From: Candidatus Omnitrophota bacterium
GTDB lineage: Bacteria; Omnitrophota; Koll11; Duberdicusellales; 4484-171
DNA length: 17,285 nt
Assembly (NCBI GenBank): GCA_030692055.1
Contig: JAUYCY010000104.1
Span: 1 to 17,285 of the forward strand
Direction of reading: 5' to 3'
Position numbers and translations under genes: made by a program. Positions within the stretch are counted from its first letter, which is position 1. Each line of letters opens with the position of its first letter. The notes beneath the pieces are model-generated. The model was given only the letters and a program-made list of their open reading frames with translations, made no database searches and had not been told where the DNA came from. This document shows positions 7,276 to 14,434 of the stretch, piece after piece.

Positions 7276-8283
7276 TCAACAAATTCTCGGTAAGGGTTCG
7301 CTGGTGAGCATATCCACGATGCGCTGTGTGCCGAGAATGGTGTTTAAGATGACTCTGCCCTTGGGTTCTTTTACGACAGTGCCGATAATTTGCGCATTGC
7401 GGCCCAAAGGATGTCTTTTTAGTAAATTCAAAATTTTCTTGGCGCTATTTTTTTCAACTATAATTATAGCCGCGCCTTCATTAGCTATATATAAAGGATC
7501 TATGCCTAATAATTCACAGGCTGCTCTTACTTTCGTAGATATGGGTATATTTTTCTCGTCAATAATAATACCCAACCTCGAGCCTTCGGCGACTTCATTT
7601 AAGGTTGTAGCCACTCCGCCCCGGGTCGGATCGCGCATAAATTTTATCGCATTGGTTTTTTTAAGTATGGGGATAAGTAAATTATTTAAAGCTGCGCAGT
7701 CACTTTTAATATTGAATCCCAACCCTAACTCTTTCCTTTTGGCTAATACTGCTAAACCATGCTGGGCAATATTACCCGTAATTATAATTTTATTGCTCGG
7801 CCTTATATTTTTTATAGATAATTTTTTATTTTTTACGACCCTGCCAATTCCTGAAGTATTAATAAATATCTTATCGCAGGCGCCTTTTTCCACTACCTTG
7901 ATATCGCCGGTAACAATTGCTACCCCTGCTCTTTTAGCATAAAGAGAAACGGAATCAACAATGTATTCTAAAATCTGGTAATCTAATCCCTCTTCAACGA
8001 TAAGCGCTAAAGAAAGATATTCCGGCACAGCCCCTTGCATCACTAAATCATTTACTGTCCCGCAGACAGCGAGTTTTCCAATATCGCCGCCGGGAAATAT
8101 TAAAGGGCTGACCACAAAGGAATCTGTAGTAAAGGCAAGGCGCTCTTTATAATTGATTAAGGCGCTATCGGAAAGTTCCCCTAAGACAGGATTGTTTAAT
8201 CTTTTAAGCAATAATTCTTTAATCAGGCTATGCATTAATCTCCCGCCGCTTCCGTGGCCAAGGAGTATCTTTTCTTTAGGCAT
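7276..8283 (-). CDS. hypE: Hydrogenase maturation factor HypE
   Basis: HypE dehydrates its C-terminal S-carboxamide (installed by HypF) to a thiocyanate, the source of the cyanide ligands of the [NiFe] centre. The chain ends in the hallmark PRIC, whose last cysteine carries the carbamoyl group. Other marks are GHGSGG near residues 9-14, TTDSFVV, GGDIGKLAVCGTVNDL and RDPTRGGVATTLNE, in the AIR-synthase-like ATP-binding fold. At 335 residues it is complete. I chose the ATG at 8283, two nt after the HAD stop, over an in-frame TTG at 8295 that would overlap that gene and add four residues. It lies about 6 kb from hypFCD, between a HAD phosphatase and UPF0280, but in the same direction. All key residues are present. 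Confidence 0.95.
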   Translation of the reverse strand: MPKEKILLGHGSGGRLMHSLIKELLLKRLNNPVLGELSDSALINYKERLAFTTDSFVVSPLIFPGGDIGKLAVCGTVNDLVMQGAVPEYLSLALIVEEGLDYQILEYIVDSVSLYAKRAGVAIVTGDIKVVEKGACDKIFINTSGIGRVVKNKKLSIKNIRPSNKIIITGNIAQHGLAVLAKRKELGLGFNIKSDCAALNNLLIPILKKTNAIKFMRDPTRGGVATTLNEVAEGSRLGIIIDEKNIPISTKVRAACELLGIDPLYIANEGAAIIIVEKNSAKKILNLLKRHPLGRNAQIIGTVVKEPKGRVILNTILGTQRIVDMLTSEPLPRIC

Positions 8284-8285
8284 TT

Positions 8286-8900
8286 TTAATCCCAATGAAT
8301 ATCCACGCTTAAAAAATCTTCTTTTAGTTTCTCTGTGTTTTGGAAGTGGAAACTTTTAATTCCTAAATCTTTGGCTTTTTCTATAAGTTCGGCTCTATCG
8401 TCGGTATAAAAGGCATCCTGCGCTAAGACATTTAAGAGCTCAAGCGTTTTTTGATAGATTAAGGGATGGGGTTTTCTTAACCCTACTTCGTAAGAAGCGA
8501 TAATGTGGTGGAAGGCATCAAATACAGGAAAGTTTTTTTTTAAATAATCAAAATGCAGGGAATTTATATTGGTTAAAAGCGCAACCTTATAATGTTCTTT
8601 TAGGCGCTGGACTAAATTATAAACGCAACGATTTTTTTTAGTTAAAAAGAATATCTCGCTCCAAATGGGCGCGAATGTATCATATTCTAATTTTAAATTG
8701 AGCATCTCTTTTACCTTCAAGAAAAAATCTTGCGGTGAAATTTTACCTTCTTCGAAAAGTCCGGTCAGCTCTGAATCAAAAAAGAGCGCGAATATTTCCT
8801 CGGCGCTTTTATCGCAAAATGCGGATATCCTTTTAGCGGCTATGGTGTGGTCAAAATCAATTAAAACATTGCCTAAATCAAAGATAATCGCTTTTACCAT
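8286..8900 (-). CDS. HAD-superfamily hydrolase (YihX-like phosphatase)
   Basis: A 204-residue HAD subfamily IA hydrolase, probably a phosphatase of small phosphorylated metabolites. Motif I is FDLGNVLIDFD with the nucleophile D8 (counting from the ATG at 8900), motif II is LLTN, motif III is the lysine in GLRKPHP, and motif IV is YTDD. The DLGNV form and layout resemble E. coli YihX (alpha-D-glucose-1-phosphate phosphatase), but the substrate cannot be read from sequence. I chose the ATG at 8900, which forms TGATG with the upstream PAC2 stop and has AAGGG just upstream; a TTG one codon earlier is possible. It ends two nt before hypE. Confidence 0.88.
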   Translation of the reverse strand: MVKAIIFDLGNVLIDFDHTIAAKRISAFCDKSAEEIFALFFDSELTGLFEEGKISPQDFFLKVKEMLNLKLEYDTFAPIWSEIFFLTKKNRCVYNLVQRLKEHYKVALLTNINSLHFDYLKKNFPVFDAFHHIIASYEVGLRKPHPLIYQKTLELLNVLAQDAFYTDDRAELIEKAKDLGIKSFHFQNTEKLKEDFLSVDIHWD

Positions 8901-9868
8901 CAATTTCCCTTATCCTTTGACCTCTTAAATAAATCTAAGAATCTGTCTTCGTATTCTTTATAGGCGTTCCATTTATCTAATTCTGCCTTAAGTTCATTGG
9001 CCTTAGAGATGTCGTGCTGGGATTGCGTAAAAAGCTTTTCAATTTTTTCTTTTACCGAAACAGGTAATTTAGTAAGTTGACTTAGGGACTTCTTTATCCT
9101 TTCTATCTCCTCCTCGCCGATAGGGCCTGGGCCTTGCGGACCCAATTTGAGATAGTCTAAGAGTTTATTAATCTCTTCTTCCATAATCTGCGCCTGTTGG
9201 AGCATATTGGTAAAATCTGCCTGGATATTTAAAATTTTTCTTAATGCCTCTAACACAGCATAAGAGGCCTTGGGGTTTTCAATCTGGATAGTATAAAGGG
9301 GTATTTCGCCCAAAAGACAAAAACCCTCAAGGCCCTCCTTCTTGGCAATACCTAAAAATAAACCGTTCATACCGCTAATCTGGCCTTCGGATAAAAGGTT
9401 AAAATTATATTTTTTTAATTCCGCATTGACCTCTGAGGAAGTGCCGCTAAACCAGACATTTGAGGTTTGGGTATGATCAACGGGCTGCGGCATAGCGGCA
9501 AAACTAACAATCTTATTTACCTTAAAAGTTTTGGCGAGAGTTATAATCTTCTTACAATAGGCATCGGCCTTGACTAAATCCGGCTGGGCATTGCTAATAA
9601 ATATGATTAGGTCGTTCTTGCCGGCCTTGTTCTTATAATAATAGAAATTATTAAAGGGCAGCTCGGGCAAACTTAATATGCCTTTCTGAACCGTACTTGC
9701 GGTAAGGTAAAAAAAGTCCTCGGCGGGAATACTGGCAAATTCTTCTGCTTTTAGTTTATCTACCAGATAGGTGGCTGCCTTAAAAGCAACTTCACCCATC
9801 CCCGGCCAAGCCACAATCAGATAAGGGCTATTAAGCCTGGGCCTTTTAGAAATTTTAATTCCTTCCAT
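8900..9868 (-). CDS. PAC2 family protein with acidic coiled C-terminal extension
   Basis: A 322-residue protein of the PAC2 (proteasome assembly chaperone 2-like) family, a group found in archaea and bacteria whose bacterial members have no settled function. Visible marks are VAWPGMGEVA (19-28), a central Rossmann-like region with IVSFAAMPQP (120-129), SGMNGLFLG (165-173) and a conserved LLGEIP (185-190). From about 223 the chain becomes charged and helical, rich in Glu and Lys, as in the C-terminal tails of this family. Its ATG has AGGAG 8 nt upstream and overlaps the M20 peptidase stop by 14 nt, so the two are probably co-translated. There is no signal peptide. I would not infer a proteasome from this gene alone. 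Confidence 0.85.
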   Translation of the reverse strand: MEGIKISKRPRLNSPYLIVAWPGMGEVAFKAATYLVDKLKAEEFASIPAEDFFYLTASTVQKGILSLPELPFNNFYYYKNKAGKNDLIIFISNAQPDLVKADAYCKKIITLAKTFKVNKIVSFAAMPQPVDHTQTSNVWFSGTSSEVNAELKKYNFNLLSEGQISGMNGLFLGIAKKEGLEGFCLLGEIPLYTIQIENPKASYAVLEALRKILNIQADFTNMLQQAQIMEEEINKLLDYLKLGPQGPGPIGEEEIERIKKSLSQLTKLPVSVKEKIEKLFTQSQHDISKANELKAELDKWNAYKEYEDRFLDLFKRSKDKGN

Positions 9869-11033
9869 ATTTATCGCTCCTATAATTTTTCAGAAATTCC
9901 TCTAAGACAAAGGCGCCTTTATACAAATTATCTATCTTGACATATTCATCTACGCTATGGGCGCAACCTTGACTGCCAAAGCCCGTAGCCACTGCCGGTA
10001 TCTTCTTATTTTGAAAAAAAGTGATGGTCGTAGCGCCCTCAGAACCTTTTATCCTGGGCCTTTGTCCAATATTTTTAATTGCTTGAATAAGCGACCTGAC
10101 TAAGGTATGCGCTTCTTCTATTTTATATGGCTTCTGGATTCCTTCTATCTCTATCTTTCCCGCTTTTAGCGGGATCCCGCTTATGAGCGGTGAAAATTTG
10201 CGGGTATGTTTTTGAATAATGTATCTTATTTCTTTTAAGATTTCTAATTCTTTCATACCTGGCAAGAACCGAATATCCAGTTCAAACTCACACCAATCTG
10301 CCACTATATTAACTTTGTCTCCGCCTTTTATGGTGCCGATATTTAGCGTTGGCCCTTTAAGATATTTATTTTTTGCATAAGCGAATTTTTTGGCTTTTAG
10401 TTCTTTCAGTATTTTTATAGCGATATCAATGGCATTTATCCCCCGCCAGGGATAAGCCCCGTGCGCCCTAATGCCTTGTAAATTTATCTTAAGATGAATG
10501 AGCCCTTTTTGGGTAACGATAATCGCAAAATCATCAGAATCTAACACCACTGCTACATCTGGTTTTAATATTCCTTTATTTAATAAAGGAATTAGGCCTA
10601 AACCAGAACCATTTTCTTCATCAGCGGTAGCGGCAAAAATTAAATTATAATCTAAAACTATATCATCTTCAACTAAACTATTTATTGCCTCTAAGCCGCA
10701 GGCCAAATTACCTTTGCAATCGGTGGCGCCTAACCCATAAATCTTGCCTTTATGTAGCGTGGCTTTAAAAGGACGAAAGCGCCAATTCTTTCCTGCGGGC
10801 ACGGTATCTAAATGCGGGGTAAGCAATAATGAATATTTCTTATTGCTTCCCTCTAATACCGCCACGACATTAGCCCGCTTCTTTTTAAATTCGTAAATTT
10901 TTGTCTTTACTCCTAAATTATCCAGATAATTCTTCACAAATTTACCAATACGGGATTCGTCTCCGGGAGGATTTTGCGAATCTATCCGAATTAAATTTTG
11001 CGTCAGTTTTATCAGGCGTTTTTTGTTTATCAT
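9855..11033 (-). CDS. M20 family metallopeptidase (ArgE/DapE/CPG2-like)
   Basis: A cytoplasmic di-zinc amidohydrolase of 392 residues. The metal and catalytic set is complete: H74 and D76 in TPHLDTVP, the bridging D105 in GATDCKG, the base E139 and metal ligand E140 in ADEENGSG, D165 in VVLDSDD, H191 in RAHGAYP at the dimer domain, and H359 in GCAHSVDEY. Members remove acyl or aminoacyl groups from small substrates: acetylornithine deacetylase, succinyl-diaminopimelate desuccinylase or dipeptidase. The sequence does not distinguish these, and no arginine or lysine biosynthesis genes lie beside it. The ATG at 11033 follows the beta-barrel stop by 10 nt. Family is sure; substrate is open. Confidence 0.9.
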   Translation of the reverse strand: MINKKRLIKLTQNLIRIDSQNPPGDESRIGKFVKNYLDNLGVKTKIYEFKKKRANVVAVLEGSNKKYSLLLTPHLDTVPAGKNWRFRPFKATLHKGKIYGLGATDCKGNLACGLEAINSLVEDDIVLDYNLIFAATADEENGSGLGLIPLLNKGILKPDVAVVLDSDDFAIIVTQKGLIHLKINLQGIRAHGAYPWRGINAIDIAIKILKELKAKKFAYAKNKYLKGPTLNIGTIKGGDKVNIVADWCEFELDIRFLPGMKELEILKEIRYIIQKHTRKFSPLISGIPLKAGKIEIEGIQKPYKIEEAHTLVRSLIQAIKNIGQRPRIKGSEGATTITFFQNKKIPAVATGFGSQGCAHSVDEYVKIDNLYKGAFVLEEFLKNYRSDKYGRN

Positions 11034-11043
11034 ATTCTTGATA

Positions 11044-11778
11044 TTAAAAACTATAATTTACGCTAACTGCTAAGGCCTCGCCGTCAAAGAATTGGCCTTC
11101 TAAATTAAACCAAATTTTTTCTGCAATAGGTAAATCAAAACCAAGAAGCAAACCAACGCTTTTAGTCAAGTCCGATTTTTCTAGTTTTCTATCCCCATCT
11201 ATCCAGTGTAAATAATTCGCGTTTGACCATTTTGTTCCAATATAAGGCGTAATTTTTCCAAACACGCGAGAGACTAAAAGAGAAAATTGCCAATCATCCA
11301 AAACTGCCTTGTGCTTAGCGGCCCCTAAAGAGATTGTTTTAGGATGTATGCTTATGTGCTGGAATCCAAAAACCGTTTTTAATTTGTGCGCATCGTAAAC
11401 TTTTAAGCGAAAACCATATCCGCCACCGAGATAAGTTGAATAATCAATCTCGTCGCTTCCTACAGGATGTTGCCTCATATTGCCGGCCCCGCCTTTTAAA
11501 TCTATTGTTAACCAATCAAAAACTCCGTAAGATAAAAGAAAAAAATCCTGTACACTCCTAAATTTTCCATAATTATCTTTAAGGTATCTCTTAAAGACAG
11601 TATAATTCTGCAAACCTAAAAATAATTCTTTCTTGTTAGGCATTTTTGTCCCGTAACAAGGGGCGGCGTAACAAAGAAAAGGTAAAAGTAAAAAGGTAAG
11701 AGTAAAAATTACAAGGTAAAAGTAAAAAGAAAAAGACTTTTGAATTTTGACTTTTGACTTTACTATTTTAATGGGCAT
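11044..11778 (-). CDS. Predicted outer-membrane beta-barrel protein
   Basis: A 244-residue exported protein with no family I can name. A Lys-rich start and a long hydrophobic stretch (16-38) form a signal peptide, likely cut after CYA at 38. The mature part has short alternating strands rich in Gly and aromatics (FLGLQNYTVF, YLGGGYGFRLKVY, ITPYIGTKW) and ends in VSVNYSF, whose final phenylalanine is typical of proteins inserted by the BAM complex. The size would suit a small barrel. The start overlaps the glycosylase stop by 16 nt and has a weak ribosome site. Codons 4-33, almost the whole signal peptide, are made of heptanucleotide repeat DNA. A lipoprotein is unlikely, because no lipobox precedes C36 or C41. 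The barrel call is an inference from composition and the C-terminus. Confidence 0.7.
   Translation of the reverse strand: MPIKIVKSKVKIQKSFSFYFYLVIFTLTFLLLPFLCYAAPCYGTKMPNKKELFLGLQNYTVFKRYLKDNYGKFRSVQDFFLLSYGVFDWLTIDLKGGAGNMRQHPVGSDEIDYSTYLGGGYGFRLKVYDAHKLKTVFGFQHISIHPKTISLGAAKHKAVLDDWQFSLLVSRVFGKITPYIGTKWSNANYLHWIDGDRKLEKSDLTKSVGLLLGFDLPIAEKIWFNLEGQFFDGEALAVSVNYSF
11680..11769. repeat. Heptanucleotide repeat tract at the glycosylase/beta-barrel junction
   Basis: About 90 nt read in 7-nt steps on the plus strand: AGGTAAA, AGTAAAA, AGGTAAG, AGTAAAA, a 6-nt ATTACA, AGGTAAA, AGTAAAA, AGAAAAA, then GACTTTT, GAATTTT, GACTTTT, GACTTTA, CTATTTT. The tract contains the glycosylase stop codon and codons 4-33 of the beta-barrel protein. 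Confidence 0.8.
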
Positions 11779-12395
11779 TGTTCACATCTCGGTTTATTCT
11801 TCAAACAAAATTCTTTACCTAATCTTACTAAAAGCGCGTGGTATTCATTAAATAATTTTACCTTGGGTTTTAGATTTTGCATAAATAAATCCTGCATCTG
11901 TTCATAACCGGCGTCTTCTTTGATAAAGCCGTGTCTTAGAAGTATCCTTTTGGTGTAGGCATCAACTACAAATACGGGTTTATCCAAGGCATAGAGCAAT
12001 ATAGAATCTGCGGTCTCCGGGCCAATGCCGTTGACCGAAAGCAACTGTTGACGTAAATTCAGCGTATCCGCCAACGACATAATCTTAAGGCTACCCTTAT
12101 AATCCTTGAGAAAAAAATGCAAAAAATTCCTCAACCTTTTTGCCTTAATATTATAATAACCGGCGGGCTTAATGAGTTCGGCTAATTTTTCTTTAGGTAT
12201 TTGATAAAGTTTGGCTGCTTTTAATAATCTATGTTTTCTTAAGTTATCTATTGCCTTCTCAACATTAGCCCAGTTGGTATTCTGCGTCAGAACTGCGCCC
12301 ACTATTACCTCGAAGCGAGAATCTGCCGGCCACCAATGCTGCGGGCCAAAATAAGCGTAAAGTTTTGGATAGAGGTCACTAAACCGAGATGTCAT
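11763..12395 (-). CDS. Endonuclease III-family (HhH-GPD) DNA glycosylase, short C-terminus
   Basis: A 210-residue base-excision-repair glycosylase. The HhH-GPD region has the hairpin VNGIGPETADS (121-131) and the catalytic D145 in VVDAYTKR. The lysine used for lyase action in E. coli Nth (K120) is Glu here (E127), as in MagIII-like 3-methyladenine glycosylases, so the enzyme is probably monofunctional. A C-terminal cluster motif is present as C197-x6-C204-x2-C207, but the chain stops three residues later, so the fourth cysteine expected at about 213 is missing. The stop codon lies in a heptanucleotide repeat tract. MagIII itself lacks the cluster, so loss may be tolerated. The ATG at 12395 is 5 nt after the PilZ gene stop. 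Confidence 0.88.
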   Translation of the reverse strand: MTSRFSDLYPKLYAYFGPQHWWPADSRFEVIVGAVLTQNTNWANVEKAIDNLRKHRLLKAAKLYQIPKEKLAELIKPAGYYNIKAKRLRNFLHFFLKDYKGSLKIMSLADTLNLRQQLLSVNGIGPETADSILLYALDKPVFVVDAYTKRILLRHGFIKEDAGYEQMQDLFMQNLKPKVKLFNEYHALLVRLGKEFCLKNKPRCEQCPLK

Positions 12396-12400
12396 TATCT

Positions 12401-14326
12401 TTAGAGTTCCAAGGGATTATAATTATAGTAGGCAAAGAGCGTATAGGCTGTGCCGGCTACAGAGCCAGTGGTTTTGCCTTTGGGCGTCATCCAGCCATGG
12501 CCGGTATCTACAAAGTCCTGCGTAGCATAAGGAAGGCAACTCTCCCCCTGCCCGGAAGGCGAAGGGCTAGAGACAATCATATTCGCTAACTCTGCCAAAT
12601 ATGCATCTGCTTTACCTTCATAGGTACGAGCTTTAGCAATCATATCTTTTTTATAATAAAAATCTGCCATAATCTTAAAGGCCAAAACCATTTGCGCCGT
12701 CCACTCAGAAGAAACCACGCCACCTCTGGCCACATGCCTTTCTGGCGCAAAATCAAAACCTTTAATTTTTATTGTCTGGCCTTCTGGACGGATGTAGTTA
12801 GTCTCAACGCTACAATATTGTTCCGCAAATTCTATAATTCTATCGGGGTTCATTCCTAATTCTTCTAATTTTGCCGGACCAATAGCGGCAATTGACCAGG
12901 CATAAGTATCGGTGGCAATAGTAGAATCCCCCTTGCCGCGCTTAACCGGAATATCTAATTTGTCATAGGTATGATTAACTAACCAATTCAATACCTTATC
13001 TCTGGCTTGAAGATACTGCGGCTTAGCCGTGACCTGATATAACATATTAAAGAATGCGTAGGCGTCAAGGTTATGCTCGGTAGAATACCAAGTTATATTT
13101 GGGCCTCCGCGGATACCCCCGTCTTTATCCTGCTCCTGTAAATAAATTATTGCCTGGGCAATATCTTCGGCTAAGCCAAGGTATCTGTTGTCCTGGCTTT
13201 TCTCGCCATACTGCAGCATGGCTATGCCTAACCATAAATTCGGGCCGCTATGCACAACATACTCAGCAGGGCTGCCGTCATTAACATAATAGGCATTAAG
13301 AAATCTTCCGTCTATCCTTTTTGCTTTTTGAGCAAAGAAATCTATTATCTTTTTTGCCCGTTCAAAATCAGAAAAATATGTATAGGCCTGAATAGCTAAT
13401 GCCTGATCGTAAATAAATGCCCAGTTGGCAATATCTTTATCCCCTTCAAAACTCATTACCAAGCCGGTACGGGGATTTTGGTGTATGCTTAACCACTGAT
13501 ACATCTTATCTAAATTTACCTTCTCCAAAGTTGCCTTCCTTTTGTCTAAACGCAAGAGTTCCTCAGTAATGGTGCCCTCTTTATGTTGTAAAGAAATTAG
13601 TTGCTCTTGAAAAGAACCTTTTTCCTGGGCTAATTTCTCAATCAGAGAATTAAGTTGCTTTATTTCGTCGGTCTTGTTCGCTTCCAACTTTTGCCTGTCT
13701 TCCTCAACTGTCTGGATACGCGATTGCAGGGTTTGAATTTTTAATTGCAGACCGTTTTTTTCCTTGTTTATCTCTTTTACCTTCTGTTTGGCGACGCTGG
13801 AATCCTGCAGGATTTTTACCAGTTGCTCCACCAAAATTCTGTTGCCCCTGATTAGCTTTACGCTGATAATACTATTAATGGCAAAACCCAAACCCAATAT
13901 GAGAATCATGGATAAAACCAGGGGGATAGATAATTTTTTTGCCAAGACATAACGGATAATCTTGTTATTTTGGCATATGTCGATTTCCTCATAATTTAAA
14001 CCAATAACATATTTATTGGGTTCATCAACCGCATCTTTCATCCAGGCAACCTTGGCCTGCGCAGATATTGGCTTTCTGGTGATAGGCATCTCTATGTCTA
14101 AAAATAGTTTTGCCTGTTGTTCCTTTAGGATTTTAGCTAATTCGGGGTTGAGATTATTTACGCAAAGGCATAGGCCCTCTTTGCATATATCGTTGGTAAA
14201 ACCCTGCAGCCAATCTGACAAAAAATGCTTTCCATCAAGGCCCAATAGGCGAAACTGCACAGGGAATACCGAATCCAAGCGGATATATTTTCTACGTTCT
14301 TCTCCCGAGCATCTCTTTCTGAACAT
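12401..14326 (-). CDS. PilZ / transmembrane / coiled-coil / six-hairpin glycosidase-like fusion protein
   Basis: A 641-residue protein joining four parts. Residues 8-120 look like a PilZ domain for cyclic di-GMP: RRKYIR gives the RxxxR motif (R12, R16), and NDICKEGL gives a D/NxSxxG-like motif with Cys48 in place of Ser. One membrane helix spans about 132-155. Residues 165-275 form a long Gln/Lys/Glu coiled coil. From 276 to the end is an alpha-helical repeat domain like alpha/alpha-toroid (six-hairpin) glycosidases, with conserved NWAFIYDQALA, VHSGPNLWLG, WYSTEHNLDAYAFF and VAGTAYTLFAYYN. The topology suggests a cytoplasmic sensor and a periplasmic sugar-acting or sugar-binding domain. I cannot name catalytic acids with confidence. 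The only ATG is at 14326; a stop lies two codons upstream. A GC-rich 11-codon insert sits at 586-596. Confidence 0.8.
   Translation of the reverse strand: MFRKRCSGEERRKYIRLDSVFPVQFRLLGLDGKHFLSDWLQGFTNDICKEGLCLCVNNLNPELAKILKEQQAKLFLDIEMPITRKPISAQAKVAWMKDAVDEPNKYVIGLNYEEIDICQNNKIIRYVLAKKLSIPLVLSMILILGLGFAINSIISVKLIRGNRILVEQLVKILQDSSVAKQKVKEINKEKNGLQLKIQTLQSRIQTVEEDRQKLEANKTDEIKQLNSLIEKLAQEKGSFQEQLISLQHKEGTITEELLRLDKRKATLEKVNLDKMYQWLSIHQNPRTGLVMSFEGDKDIANWAFIYDQALAIQAYTYFSDFERAKKIIDFFAQKAKRIDGRFLNAYYVNDGSPAEYVVHSGPNLWLGIAMLQYGEKSQDNRYLGLAEDIAQAIIYLQEQDKDGGIRGGPNITWYSTEHNLDAYAFFNMLYQVTAKPQYLQARDKVLNWLVNHTYDKLDIPVKRGKGDSTIATDTYAWSIAAIGPAKLEELGMNPDRIIEFAEQYCSVETNYIRPEGQTIKIKGFDFAPERHVARGGVVSSEWTAQMVLAFKIMADFYYKKDMIAKARTYEGKADAYLAELANMIVSSPSPSGQGESCLPYATQDFVDTGHGWMTPKGKTTGSVAGTAYTLFAYYNYNPLEL
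12539..12571. repeat. GC-rich 33-nt hairpin insert in the PilZ gene
   Basis: Thirty-three bases encode residues 586-596 (SSPSPSGQGES), between helices of the toroid domain. They are much richer in G and C than the gene around them and can fold as an imperfect hairpin: CCCT (12546-12549) with AGGG (12563-12566), and GCC (12550-12552) with GGC (12558-12560). It looks like a small in-frame palindromic insert, but only one copy is visible. Confidence 0.4.
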
Positions 14327-14434
14327 ATTTTATTTTATTCTCCCCAAGGCCATCCTCACTTACGTTCTACCTTCTCTATTTTATAACAAAATTATGGGAA
14401 AATCTATATTTAAATTGTCTCAAATCGGGATTAT

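Noticed and set aside
7304..7942. A 212-codon open frame on the plus strand
   Set aside because: It is antisense to hypE, whose motifs and C-terminal PRIC are unmistakable. The plus-strand product is a hydrophobic string with no recognisable motif.
8284..8295. TTG start for hypE at 8295
   Set aside because: It would overlap the HAD gene by 10 nt to add four residues. The ATG at 8283 lies two nt after the HAD stop and gives the usual HypE N-terminus.
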